Shown here piece after piece: positions 30,538 to 44,527 of a stretch of DNA of 64,000 bases. Each line of letters begins with the position of its first letter. The first letter of the stretch is position 1. The DNA is from Hibiscus mutabilis (lineage: Eukaryota > Streptophyta > Magnoliopsida > Malvales > Malvaceae). Below the pieces are notes generated by a model that worked only from the letters and a program-made list of their open reading frames with translations, ran no database searches and was not told the origin of the DNA. A program made the translations under genes and the position numbers. The stretch is taken from the NCBI GenBank assembly GCA_019671005.1, contig CM033721.1, forward strand, positions 49,766,864 through 49,830,863, given 5' to 3'.

Positions 30538-33096
30538 TGTAACACCCCTTTCCTGGCCTGGTCGAGAGTCGGGTCGGAGTATGCTACTGATGAACTAACG
30601 GTGATCGCTGCAATAATTTCATAAAATAAGCGATGATGATAGGCCCAACATTCAAGAATGAGTAATATAAAATTTCAATTAATCTATTACGAGTCTATGA
30701 TTATCCAATTAGGACAAAATTATAACATATACAAGTTTTAGGTACTTAACTGCAATTTTAGTATTTTTAGTGGTCTAATTCTGAAACTTATCATACTACA
30801 ATGAAATTCATCATGCAAAGTACTTATCACTCTCGTTTTCATTCTTCCCAACTACAGGATAAAGGATACGAGTTTGCTTGATCTTGAAGCCTGTTACCTT
30901 GAGCAAGAAACAACTCACACAAGCTTTGCCTAAGTATGGTTTCATACTTGTTTTTTATATCTCCTAGAATGGTGGCACTAGAATGTATATAGTTAGATTG
31001 AACATGCATTTTGGTACTTGTATATAATGATATTGAAGGGCCTACTATGTCTTGATTTTGTATAACATTATAAAGTATGTAATGAACTTAAGTATCATGT
31101 AATGATTGTTGTTGCAGCGCATATGGTGAATTAAGAATGGAATGATCAAATACTTGATCTAGTTTACCTTGATAACAATTGAATGCTTTGTTTGTGTACA
31201 TGACTTTCTTGAATTGAATATAGGATAATCAAACCACATTGCTTGCCTTCTATTCGAATACATTGAGAACCATATGGTCACTTGTGTGTGTGTATACACC
31301 ATGATGTATATGTTTGAGGTTAGTATGATACTTGCTGAATGCATAGGAATAGAGTAAGGCTTGATTGAAAACAAGTTTAAGCAATTGTATGCATTAGGTG
31401 TTAATGGCCGAATGATCTAGTTGATTAGGAGGCTAGTTTCATGCTATTGTAAGTTAATATGATCATGTTAGAAAATTAAGGATATGATGTACATGAATAT
31501 AAAGCTAAGGAACAATGAATTGAAATGGAAGCATGCTACACCTAGGTCATTCGATTAGGATAGGTTAACAAAGAATGTGTAACACCCCTTCTCCAGGTTA
31601 GCCATAACCCAGTTCAAGAGCGTTACCAAAGCAAAAGCAAAGCAATAGATTCTTTACTTGTCGAACAAGTAACCTCAATATACTTGACTTGCAACACAAG
31701 TAACCCAAACCAAACATTACAAGTCATACAATACATACAAGTAGTCCACATTAAACAAACCCAACATACATAGCATGCCAATTTAGGTACTAATTTGTTC
31801 CAATTCATACTTATACCCTAAGTTATCATTGTCATATTACTATTCATTCAATTCACATACATCATTCAAACAACAATCTCAAGTGTGCCATATTTGACAA
31901 CAGGTTACTATTAAACATGATTCAACTTTCATTCTTACTACAAGTTCAAGTGCCCTATTCGATTGATACAATATGGTCACTAAACACATTTCAATTAGCT
32001 TACTTGCATCTCAAGATACTACTTATTCAACCAATTAACAAGTTCAATACAAAGCATCCAACTTACATTCTTATTACATATTCATACCCTATTCGAACTA
32101 TAAGGTAATCCCTAATCACATTTCATTTGATTCTTTACCATCAAGTCATACAATTTCATGGCATACTTAGTTAATACATTGTTAATGCAAGCTTGTACAT
32201 ACCTTGGCTTCAATCTCAACATTGCCGATTCAAAACAATGGCCATAGTAACAAATGCATGACCATACACATTGGTCTAGCATTCAAATTAAACAAGATTC
32301 AACAAACATTGAATTTCTATCATATTATGTGCAGCATTATTCTAACTTATATACATATCAGCCAAGTTATATACATAGTTTAAATCATCCAAGTTGGTTA
32401 CATGACAGGCCCATCAAAACATTACATATACTAGTCTTAAACACACATCCAAATGCATGATCAAAGCTACTTATTACAAGATCTAGTGCCACCAAACTAG
32501 GAGTATACAAAGAGTATGAAATCATACTTTCAAGCTTGCTTCAAGGTGTTACTTCGATCTCAAGAGATCCTCTTGATAAAGTCTTTAATCTGTTATGGGA
32601 AGAATGGAGAGTAGAGTGGTAAGTACAAGTTATGTACTTAGTGAGGTAACACTAAGTCTAGCCAATTTCAAGTATACATATTCAAGTTTACATGTATTTC
32701 AAAGAATCAAGATCATCACTACATGACACAGGCTATTCGAATACAAGGAGTAAACATAGGCAATCTTCACATATCGCACATTCAACATAGCAACATCCAT
32801 CATATATACCCATCATGCTATTCGAATATCTTACTTAGAAGACAATTAACGAAAACACCAAGTACCAAGTAGGCATTCTTAAACAACAAGCATCAATTAT
32901 GCATAACTTCCATATGAAATAACTAGTTATACAATCATTCATGTGTTATCTTTCAAGGCAAGGATGTTCATTCAAGAATCTTACAAAACAAGTAATGTTC
33001 ACATCACACCACCAAAGCAAACAATGTTCATTTCAAGTTATTAAGTCATCTTATAACACCCTTGGTAAGTAGTTTACTAGATAATCAAATCTTCAA

Positions 33097-33228
33097 CAAT
33101 ATGCACCGAAGTGCCAATATGCACTGTAGTGTCAATATGCACCGTCGTGTCAATATGCACCGTAATGTCAATATGTACCGTCGTACCAATATGCACCGTA
33201 GTGCCAATATGCACCGTAGTACCAATAT
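33097..33228. repeat. 18-bp minisatellite in S1 (7.3 units)
   Basis: Unit CAATATGCACCGTAGTGC, about 7.3 copies with point changes. It creates a spurious plus-strand frame with a six-residue repeat. Confidence 0.95.
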
Positions 33229-34098
33229 GAGCTCAAGATTCTAAGGCATGCCCTCCTATCTATCCAAACTAGCTACCAAGGTTGTTGATTATCCATTTCA
33301 TTCAAGCTTTATACATTTCAATATCCAATACAAGATTATGCCATTCAAAGCCCAAGCCCTTAGGCTTATGGAGTCTTAACTCCCAAGACAAGTCTATCCA
33401 TGTCATTCGAATGGCATGAATACAAAGTGGTACCATATTTCAATTCATTTCAACCAGCCATGTATATCAATCACAAACACATGCATTTGTATGCAATGTG
33501 CGTACCTTATTCTCCAAGCAAGCATGCCATTTCTTACCTTTGGCATAAGCAATGCAACATGTCAAGCATTTCATTTCATTTGCTTAACACTCAAGTAAAC
33601 ACATAGATCATAGAATCAAACAAGTTGTCATACATATCATTCTTCCCTTAATTAGCCAAATATGTATTATGTCATGTTACATGGCAATGACATTGAATTA
33701 AGACAATAACAAGGTTGGTTAGGACCTAGTCCCAACCCTAATGATAGTTACACTCACAATATACAACTAGCAAATCAATTGTCTTGTATCCAAATCCCTT
33801 TGCTTCTAGCTTTGGGATAGCCAATCCTATCTTCCTCTTCCAGAACTTGCTGCCCTTGGTCTAGCAAGCATAACACATACATTTCATCAAAACAAGCACA
33901 TAATGTCACACAATTATAGTAGCAATGTTACCACATTTGTACCTAACATTTAGCTACTGTTTTTATGCTTTATTTTAACCATTTCTTACTAGTTCATCTC
34001 CATATTGTTATTACCTCATTTTAAGACATAATTGAATAGGTTACAATGTCCCAAAACTGTTTTGGAAATAGTTTGCATCTAGGTGCAAAAACAGTCCC

Positions 34099-34130
34099 AA
34101 ACTGCCCAGGACACTGCTGCCTGGCAGTTT
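34099..34130. repeat. Inverted repeat in S1
   Basis: AAACTGCCCAGG and CCTGGCAGTTT pair over 11 positions with one bulged base, around an 8- to 9-nt loop. Same site as 20939-20970 in N1. Confidence 0.75.
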
Positions 34131-35733
34131 GCATACTGTCCCTTTAAATGGTCATATCGTTTAATCCGTATGTCGGAATTTCTATTACTATACACCGTTG
34201 GAAAGCTAACAAAATTTTCTTTAAGACCATAATAGACTTGCATTTTAGTTCTTAGCCAATTAATACAGTTTATTGTTCAAAGACAGGGCATTTACACTGT
34301 CAGGACAGTTTGCACTGTCCAGCAATTTATATTTACAGTTTCCAGCATAGGACCCAGTTTTCAGTTTTGTTTTCACCTAATTAAAGTATACATACTAAGG
34401 ATCATGTCATTAAAAATTCGTCCCTGAATTTGATCTATACAATATTTGGTGAATTTTCAAAGTGACTGCCCAGAAAGAGCAATTCTGGGCAGATTGCACC
34501 TATTCACATTTTAATTCCTTAAATTCATTTTAACCAAATTTTTGGCCCTATAATTCATTTCATATGACATCCTAAACATGTTTAGTCAATGTTAATTCAT
34601 TATTCAAGGCAGCCAAAACAGAGTAAGTTGGTTACAATGCTTAATTTTGCATGTTTACACAATTTCAATTCAACAAAACAGTTTCTATGTTATATGACTG
34701 TGTTCATACTTTTATCTTTAATTTCCAGCATTGTTTGCTAACAATTTAGCTTGTTTAATACCTTAATTACATTAACTAATCATGATCATAATCAATTCAT
34801 TAGTTCCATAGCTCAATTTCAAGTTCTAACCATTCAATTCTTACTTCAACATCTCATTTCAATTTTCCAGCAACCTAGCTTTGTTACACTACCACAAACA
34901 CATAATTTCCAGCATAATACCTAGTGTTCATTCTACAACTTTGCATGATTCTACAGCAATTTAATCATCTAACAACATATTCAATAGTTAATCTTATCTA
35001 TAATCATCAAAACAATCCAATTCAACAAGTATAGTTGTCTATTCAATTGAACACAAGTAGAATCATACTTACTTTGCTTCTAGCTTTAATTTCCTTTCAA
35101 AATCCTATACATGCAAGCTAAATTTTTCCTTCAACATTGGCTGATTTCTCAATCTTTCTTTCTCTCTATTTCCGTCTCTTCCAAACGGCAATAGGAAGGA
35201 TAATGAAGAAGATGATGACAACATCTAATCCAAGTTATTGGATTTGTGAATTGTCCCAATTGTCCCTTAATTAACCCTTATTATTAACTTAATCAAGGGC
35301 ATTAGGGGAAACAAGGAATTTAGCATGCATTCCCCATCTTTCTCATTTAATTCAATGTAGTCACTTTAAATTGGTCACTTATTTCATTCATTCTTTCAAT
35401 TAGACCCTTGACTAATCAATTTAGCTTAAATTCTAGATTCAATTGAGCTATCAACTTATGCAAATTGGTTCCAATACTTCTAAGATAGGATTTCGGGTGT
35501 TACAGAATGAATGATGTAATATGAATCATGAAAGTAGTAACTTGTAATGTAAGCACGAAGTTTATAGTTTGGTGCCTAGTTCGAATACTTTTGATGATGT
35601 AAAGTCAAATATGAGTTACTTGTATGATAAGTAAGTTGCTTGATTGTTCTTGTATTGCTTGCCATGTCCTTGTTTGCTTGTTAAGTAATGCTCCTGAGTT
35701 GGGTTCCTACTAGCCCGGGTAGGGGGTGTTACA

Positions 35734-37748
35734 ACTTCCCTCCTACTGTCTCCAATTAGGGACCAATGTCCCGGACTGTAGTCCACCCTGACAATGAGCT
35801 CTATAGACTCTATGGCATGCCAACTATATCTAAGACCGACTCGAGACCAAGGCTTTCAATAGTTATCACTTTTAATCAATTAGAAGCATGATTCAATTCA
35901 ATATGCACATTTTGTGCCAGTATCCCCTTTCAATCAAATAGGGCTCAAGCCAATACCAATTTCAATGTTTCAATAGTCAATGAAGGTTAGTCAATCAATA
36001 TGTCATTAAAAAATGAATTGAGTTGCTTCTATCTATAACATCATGCTTCAATTCAATATGGTTCAATTAGGCAATAAGCATATCATGACAAACAATAGCA
36101 ATTCAAGCATGCTTCACAATCAAGTAATCACTCAAAAGAGTACTTACCTTGCTAATGCTCCATAGCCAGCTCATTATACAATTTACACTCAAGAATCAAT
36201 AAGAATTACAAATCAGAAATAGACTTGGAGAGGTTACCGCCCTCTCCAAACTTTAAACTACACTCATAGGAATTTTTCGAGCTATTGTCGATCCTGGATT
36301 GTAATCCCTTAACCTCTAATAGCTTGCTGATCTAAGTGAGCCCCCTTTTCCTCAATTTCCACTTGATCTAACATTCATACAATAAATAGTGTATTAGATA
36401 CAATCCCGCAACCAATTGAGTCATTATGTGACTCCATACTCAAGCATACAATTCAATATAAACATCTAGACTGTTGCTGCCTATCAGGATGTGCACTGCT
36501 TACTTAAATGTTCATATCTTTTATTTTGTACGTCGGAATTTCCAACTGTTTACACCGTTAGAAAGCTAACTTAATTTTCCTTCGAACCATATAAGCCTTA
36601 CATTTTAATCCTTTGCCAATTAATATAGGTTTTAGCTTAAAGACAAAGCAATTTACAAGACTGGAGAGTTTGCATTGTCCCTAGTGTTTCTTCTCTACAA
36701 TTCATTCTGGATTTCATAATTCAGTTCTGCAATTCATAATTCAGTTCTATTTTCTCCTAATGAGTTTAGACATGTTAAGTCATTGTCCATAAAAAGTTCA
36801 GCCTCGAATTCCATTTATACAATTTATGGTGATTTTTCAAAGTTACTTCTCAGAACAGAGTTTTCTGGGCATATTCTAGCTTCATAATTCATTTAAACAA
36901 GATTCTAACATGTTTGTTCAGCATATATACTCATTCATACATGTTTAGGTCAGTCCAATTATCTGTCCAACCTATAAAAACAGGGCAATTGAGCAACATT
37001 TTCAATTTAAATCATTAGGACATCAATTCACTAGAATTTCCAGCATCTACAATTTCAATTCACATATCAATCATCCATTCTAATCATCATCCAAAATTTC
37101 CAGCATCTAGCATAGCATTTCACCATCAATTTGGCTATTGACAACATCAATTTATCCTATTCATCCGAATGACATATCAATTTCATGGATTAATCAATCA
37201 ATTGAACTTCTTAACTAGTTCATAGCATCAATTCACTATCTATTCATCAAATTCATGTAATTCAAGCAAGAACCCTAAATCTACATGCATCATTTGAATC
37301 TATATCACATTAAGGAAGATATTTTACCTTCCTATCAAGATTATATGAATGTTAGCCACCCCAATTTCACCAAATTTCAAGCTTGAATCTATGAATCATT
37401 GAGTTTGCTCACTCAATTTTTTTCTCTCTTCTTTGCTTCATCCATTCGGCTACCAAAGGGGAAAGATGACAATGGTTCATCAATTGTCCCCCAAAGTGAC
37501 TAATTTGTCCTTAATTATCCATTAACTAATGGCATGTGTAGGGGCATTTTAGGAATGTATGAATTTTGCATGCATTGCTTCAATTTGTCATTGTTTCGGT
37601 TTGGTCACTTATACATTAGGTTACCACTTTTTCATTTATAGTATTCTAGTCCTTAATAATCTAGACTTAGTACCTTACTTTAAATCATTTAGGGATTAAA
37701 TGAAGACATTGTAGTAACTTCTTTTATACTAGTTTTGAGGATATTACA
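35734..37748 (-). repeat. Half LTR, C-like, minus orientation
   Basis: Starts in the middle of the conserved LTR block (CCTCCTACTGTCTCC) and ends GAGGATATTACA. It shares the CTTGGAGAGGTTACCGCCCTCTCC block with LTR C (near 46190). No polypurine tract follows on the right, so it is either an isolated LTR piece or a 5' LTR next to its flank. I see no credible ORF. Confidence 0.72.
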
Positions 37749-40700
37749 ATGTTATTACTTAAAACATCAACCAAAACTTTTGCATTCTAAAATAGTTTCC
37801 AGCATTAATAATTATGCTTTCAAATATAGATTTCCAACATCAAAATTTTGCCTTTAAATACAGTTTTCCCGGCACATACATATGTAACAATCAAAACAGT
37901 TCGAGATTTATATAGATTTATCCAAACAGACTTTAAACCATACGTATATATATACATAGGTAGAATCAAAACAGTTCAAAACATTAATATAATCATTCAA
38001 AATCGTTCTTAATCATGTATAAACTTATGTAGACTCAAAACTACATTTTTATCTTTGATCATAATATCTCATATAAATATAAGTATGTTTACTTATCATA
38101 TAAGTTACCGAGCATGGCACATCTTAAACGTAAATTTCCTTGTTCTTATAGATATGTAACTTAACCTGATTTAGACACAGCTATTTGTTACATACTTTAT
38201 CGAATCTCAGTACCTCATAAACATAGTTATCTGTTACCTAAGTTATTAAGCATAGTATATCCTAACATAGTTACGTGTCTCATAAGGTACTGAGTATTGC
38301 ATATCATAAACAGAGGTTACTTATCACAAAAGCTACCATCATAGCACGCTGTTGGTATAAAATATTTTTCACAAGGGGTATTAGAACTATTCATTAACTT
38401 AGCTGCAAGTTCAATATTTGACTACAACATGATCTTCCATCTTCATCAAATAGAAAACAAGTACTAAGTTTAATAGGAATTTCTTGTTATTCAGGTGCCA
38501 ATGTGTTATATTGTTTAGCTTACAAAATCTCATTAAACTATGTCACTGTAAATAGATTATAAGAACAATTACATATGCTAAAACTCAAAACACATACGAA
38601 AGGGTTTGAATACAAGTTAGCTCTTGTAGAATAAGACAGTCGAGGCATGCACTCATTCGAATAATCATAATTTCTAGGATAAAACACCTATATTCTTACA
38701 TATGAGCATTCGAATGAAATTCCTAATTTAATTATGTACTTTAGCAAGCTGAACTAACTCCTTAAAAAGATATAAAATCCTCAATTGGATACGAATTACT
38801 TATTATGCATGTTATTGAGGAGTTTCTTAAACTAGCTTATAATCTTTCATGGTTTCCCATTTAGCATAATTACTTGTCATACATAACATCTCATAATCAG
38901 TTACAACTTGTCACCAAAGCTATTAACATATCATACCATAGCTATAATGTTTTCATGGTATAAGATTCCGTCATGACTTATCTCAAACATAAATTTCTTG
39001 ACATACAAGTTGTCAAGCTTAATCCATAAATTTAGTTCACAATTCCATTATTTAATTATTACATAGCCTTGAGAATCGAATTTGCAGTCTAGGTACATGA
39101 ATCCCCAACCAACTGTCGCCCATAACGTAAAATGGTACTCGCAGTACCGATCAATCCCTCATTCTGTCGCCAAGTGACCATAAAACATCCTTCCTACTGT
39201 CGCCAATTAAGGACCACTGGCCCGGACCGTAGTCCACCCCAACACTAAGTTCTATGGACTCTATGGCATGCCAACTATACCTAAGATTGACTCGAAACCA
39301 AGGGTTTAACATTATCAACTTTTAACATAAAATGAGCATAGATCCATATGATAGTATCATATCCATGTTTTCATTACGCCTTTCTCATTATGGGTATGAA
39401 GATATGTTCGCCACCTGTGAACTCATTAATTCCAGTTCTCTCATTCGAATAGCCCTTTAGCCAAAAAGATCATTTCTACCAATTCATATATATATAAATT
39501 TCTTTATATTTAAGATATAAAATTATCACACATTAAGCATGATCAAGGATTTGTTCATCAATGCACAAACAACCATTTCTATTCATATGTGTAACTTTCG
39601 AAACAAACAAGCAACCATAAAATTATATTATGCATTTTCAAGAAAAGATCCTAATCATGCTTTCCATCAAATTTTCATATTATAAGTACTTTTCACTAAA
39701 GTACTCACCTTGCCTCCAAGCTTGCACGTTCATAGCATAAATTAACCAATTTAAGCAATCAGGACTAGAAAACAATGCTCGAAGGGTTATTAGCCATTCT
39801 TGAGACTTTAAACTACACTCACAATTTAGTCCAAGCTAAAGCTTCTCCCGAATCGCATTCCTTCTCGATCTAAATATGACAAGGAATACAATCACTCATT
39901 AGAATGGTCTTTATCATTCACTTACTTTCAAGATAGTTCAATTACTCAGGTTTGCATAAAACTTCATACAAACAGCCCCAAACTCAACAATTAAATCTCT
40001 AAACATCTTCAATTTCATACAAACAGTCCTTTATATATTTTTGTTCATGGAATTCAGCCCCTAACATATTGAACAGTCCTTATATATATTTTCAAGGCAT
40101 TCTCCCCTGTTTTGATCATCCAATTCAATTAATCATTCATACGTATTCTACCAAAACTGTCCAATTCATAAAAATGTACACACATATGACTCAATTCAAA
40201 ATAAGGCAAAAAACATATATACATTTTTTATATACATCAAAACAACCCTCTAGGATTCATATAACTGAAATTTTGTTCTATTTTCATATGTATTTCTATT
40301 CATGCTCAAATCAGTCCATATATATATAACAACACAAAACAGCCCTTGCTCAAATTCATATACTCACATGTTTCTTCATATCAAAACAGTCCTGACTCCA
40401 ATACATGTATATTTCTATACCTGAAATAGTCTATATGCCTTCTAACATGTCAAGACAAACAATCACACATGTACATATATATACACTTTCAAAACAATCC
40501 AACTTCATGTCTATATATACATGAAAAGGCAGTTTGCATGTATATACAATTGTTTACTCGAAAACAGCTCAATGTGATCATGAATTCATCATTCAATCAA
40601 AGGATAACTCAAAGCACAATTTAATCACTCAATCAAATTTTAAACAATACATATAATGAATTAACAATCAAGGTATTCAAGTTAAATTCTCAAAATAACA

Positions 40701-41171
40701 AGGAAGAAGGAATTTGCTTACTTGCTTCCTAGACTCACGATCAAAAGTCCAAGAGACTTGAAATTCCCTAGCTAAATTTTAAATTCTCTAATGTTTTTTC
40801 TCAAGCTTTCTTCCTCACTCTTTCATGGTGGTTTCGGTATCGGAGGAAGGAGATGGGATGAAGGTTTCTCCTTCCTAGACCGAAAACTTCCCACAAGTGT
40901 CTCCATCTCATGCTAACATGTGTTCAAGTCCCTTGATAAATCCCAATTTCGCATGAAACAACATAGTTTAAAGCATTACTCGTTTTGGTCCTTTGCACTA
41001 AGAGCACTTCTTCTTTTATTTCATTCATTATGGTCCTACTCTTTCAATTTAACTACTTCGTTGCATAATAACACCCATAACCCGATTTGTTACACTCTAA
41101 TTCCTTATATACTATGTGTTATTAGAATTCTAAAGAATTGAATCCATGCTAGAATTTTGTAAATGATGGGC
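37749..41171 (-). repeat. LTR-derived region, minus orientation, boundaries uncertain
   Basis: About 3.3 kb carrying the conserved LTR block (39060-39305), TTTCCAGCAT-type runs and, near 40800-40860, the pyrimidine/purine switch seen before the leader in the other LTRs. Candidate ends are TGTTATTAC at 37750 and TTGTTACA at 41096. The 75 bp to 41171 show nothing recognisable. No coding sequence. Confidence 0.55.
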
Positions 41172-44106
41172 TATAACAACCCTAACCCAATTTTGTAAAA
41201 ACCAAGCTAAAGGGGTATAAGAGACAAGAGAAAAAGGAGGCCTAAACTCATAAGGTCATCCCAACACCATAACAAGAACTTAATGAGGATAATAACATAA
41301 GACTGTCATAACATTCAAAAGATAAATTCGAATGGCAATGGGGTTCACTAGATAAATCAAGATAATGGTAAAAAAATTAACCTAAGAATGAAGGACAACT
41401 TAGTAAACCAACTTAAAATCATGCAAAGATTTAGAATTTGTCCATTTTTCATAGGATTCTTTTCTAATACCTTGAATTACTATGTGTAAAACAAGCATAA
41501 ACCTTGAATTCTATAATGCCCCCAATCTAGCCTAGAAGGTATTACATATCTAGAAGTACACAATCTAACTTGTCTACCAAGAAAGAAATCGAAGCAAACA
41601 AATAAGCTTAACCAAAATCACATTTAGATCGAGATGAATTCATCAAGGAAGACTAAAATCAGTAATTCATTCGAAACATCCAACCATAGCTACTCTAGCA
41701 AGATCAACCCATTATCAAGACATCAACCAAAAACACATGATATACATGCCCTTGTTAGATTAATATTTACAGCCAATCATAGTATACTCAAAAGAACATA
41801 AACATAATATTCAAACTAGTGCCACATTCTAGGAGTTATCTAATACAAAACATACATTTGAGCTTTTAGTGACCTTGCTTTGACTCCCCAAGCTTGTTCT
41901 AACAATCGGCCTTTCATGTAAAATAATAGGTTGAGCTATTAGAATGATAGCCTCGCAATTTAGTCGAATAAGGAGTGTAAACAACATAACTAACATCTTT
42001 ATTATTCAATTATACTATAATAAGCCAGATCTTCATCGAGACTACACCAAATATTTAGCATTAGTCATTTGGATAACATGCTCACAATACATCATTCAAG
42101 AAGCTTACACTAAGCTTAATTTAACTAGGTCCAACCATCATACTTCCAAGAAGTGTCGTACATCAACAATCAACCATTTTACGTTGTTTAAATTAAGCAC
42201 TTCATACACTTCAATAATCAAACTTTCACAAGCAACCTTAGTTGTTAGACACGGCCTTGACTAGTTATTAGTCTAAAAGTTTGAAATCAATTACAACAAT
42301 AACAGACAATGGCAGCTTAGTACCATCGAAGCATATGACCCATTTCAAATCATTCAGGGGTACTTTAGTACCTATCAGGGGACCGTGGTCCAAATTTCAG
42401 GCTGAGCTCACGACTCTCTATTGGCATGCCAATCTAGCTAGAACTATAACTAATCAAGGCTCTTCAATATTCTCTTCAATTACTTCAAGTACTTAATCAC
42501 AAACTCAAGATGCTACATGAAACATTCTAAACAACCAGTTCAATCACATGCTCAAATATGAATTAACTAATATCCACGCATACTTGGATATAATTACCTT
42601 ACCAAGCATTAGCAACCCAAGCAAGCATAGGCATTTAAGCCTAATGAAACAATCAAATTACTCAATCAATAAACTATCTATGCTATTTCGAAATACAATT
42701 TACACTCACAAGTATACCGAGCTACTCTTGATCTGGAATCACTAATCCTTTTGTCTTTCATCACCTTGATAAACTCCTTTATTATCTAGTATAACAACCA
42801 TTAATGGTGCATTAGGATCGATCCAATGACAATTAATTTAAAAACCAACCCAACAAGGTTCCTTAATTAAATAATTAGAACATCAATCATATCACAATAA
42901 ACAAAACAGTCCCCTAATGTTACCGTTATTTCGAATCTGCCCAATGCCTTTCCTATATACATTTATCCTTTAATCAATTTCCCTTTCAAGTTTATAATAT
43001 CATATTACCATTAATCACACTATCAAGCATTGAAATGGCAGTTATCAATTAACTTGGGCTCAACCAATTGTTTTTCTTAATTCGATTACTATAAGCAACC
43101 CCATAGAAATTTTCTCAACACAAGGCAGCTTTAAACCCGTTCTAAGTCACTTAAACAGCCATCAAAAACCCTTTCTAAATTATTCCCTTGCTTCCTAAAC
43201 ACTTATACTAGTAATTAGTTGATTTAAACTTTAAGTTCCAACAATTACACTATACGAACCACCCAAAACAGTTTCATTCCATGCCTTAATCGAGCATGAT
43301 AGTTTCATTTCAAAGTCTTGTTTTAGTGCTTGGTTCCAATCATACTATTTCATTACAAATTTTCCAAAATTTCCCAACGTTGTATACTATTCTAATGAAT
43401 CCAATTTTACAATCCTAGCTTTAAAACAATTTTGTTCTAAGCTATTATCCTTTAAAACAATTTTCGGTTTCACCATTAGACCTTATAACATCACATAGGT
43501 GTGTTAATGTATTTTCCAACTTTATGAACACTATTTCATCTCAAATTTAACATCACAAAATACCTTAAATCCAGCTCACGCATCAAACTATATGAATTAC
43601 ATTCATGAACAATCTTCTATTAACCAAAACATCCAAACAAACACTAAACTCTATCTAGCAATCACCGGTTCCAAAACCTTAACCCCAAAACCACATTCAG
43701 AAAAATAATTAACCAAAGAAAACTTACATCTTAAACATGAAAGCATCGATCAGCTTTAGAACATTCAAATTTTCCATGTAATTTAGCCTTTGAAAAATTT
43801 TCTCCTCTTCTCTCTATACTAGTTTTCAATGTAAGAAGAATGAAGAGGATGATGTTATTTGTTTCTTAATTCTCTAGAGAAAAGTATACGTGCCCTATTC
43901 CTACAAGGCCACTTCAGAATTCCATAATCTAAACTTGATTTATCATGCAATTACTAAAGTTTGGATTTTAAACATTATGGTCACTTTCAGTTTACCCCCT
44001 TTTATTTCTCACATTCCCAATTCGGTCCAACAATTAAACATCCTTGTAGACACCTAATTTAAAATCCTAAGAATTTATATCAATGTGAAAATTTTAGGAT
44101 GTTACA
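41172..44106 (-). repeat. 3' LTR of element B
   Basis: Ends on the right with AGGATGTTACA directly before a polypurine tract (minus strand AGGGGGAGGGAT-like), which fixes orientation. The left end is probably TATAACAACCC at 41172, a mutated TGTAACACCC. It holds a diverged version of the conserved LTR block near 42350-42470 (GGGGACCGTGGTCC, GGCATGCCAA). Confidence 0.65.
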
Positions 44107-44527
44107 AATCCCTCCCCCATAAAGAAATTCGTCCCCGAATTTACCTGAAGAAAACAAGTTAGGGTATTACTTTCTAAGGTTGGATTCAGGCTCCCACGTA
44201 GCTTCTTTATTTTCATGATTCTTCCGTAAGACCTTGACAAGGGAGATTGTTTTATTATGACGCCTTTTGTCTTCTCGATCAAGGATTTGAGTAGGCTCTT
44301 CTTCATAAGTCAAGTCCTGGTTCAATTCGACTTCATCAGGTTCAAGAATATGAGAGGGATCAGATTAATAACTTTGCAGCATCGATACATGAAATACATT
44401 ATGTGTCCTGTTGAATTCATCTAGGAGGGCCAACCAATAAGCAACAGGGCCAATCCTTTCAATTATTTCAAAAGGCCCTATGAACCGAGGATTGAGTTTT
44501 CCTTTCTTCCCAAATCTAAACACCTTC
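44107..44527 (-). pseudogene. Element B integrase tail and chromodomain, truncated
   Basis: Minus strand: FRFGKKGKLNPRFIGPFEII, RIGPVAYWLA, a stop, ILEPDEVELNQDLTYEEEP, NHENKEATWEPES and GKFGDEF. It starts abruptly at 44527, where LTR C begins, so everything upstream of the GPY-like module is missing. Confidence 0.82.

Larger units (their letters stand above)
31578..35504 (-). repeat. S1: solo LTR of the N1/D chromovirus group, with GAATG duplication
   Basis: On the minus strand it runs from TGTAACACCCGAAATCC (35504) to GGGGTGTTACA (31578), 3927 bp, flanked on both sides by GAATG (31573-31577 and 35505-35509). It aligns along its length with the N1 3' LTR. No internal region is present, so it is a solo LTR left by LTR-LTR recombination. 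Confidence 0.93.
30538..35733 (+). repeat. L2: short plus-strand LTR, split by solo LTR S1
   Basis: Begins TGTAACACCCCTTTCC at 30538 and ends GGGGGTGTTACA at 35733. Without S1 it is about 1.26 kb. Its last part resembles the 3' end of the D/E LTR (TAGCCCGGGTAGGGGGTGTTACA-like end). Flanking pentamers (AGATT and ACTTC) do not match, so it is not a clean solo insertion. The first 240 bp do not resemble the other LTRs here. Confidence 0.6.

Noticed and set aside
33062..33244. Plus-strand frame with a six-residue repeat (MHRSAN type)
   Set aside because: It is the 18-bp LTR minisatellite read in frame; no protein family, inside a solo LTR.
40069..40329. Plus-strand frame of 86 codons rich in Ile, Tyr, His
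   Set aside because: AT-rich LTR sequence with no domain; composition alone explains it.
41944..42264. Plus-strand frame of 106 codons
   Set aside because: Lies inside the minus-strand LTR of element B with no recognisable motif and no upstream promoter signal.
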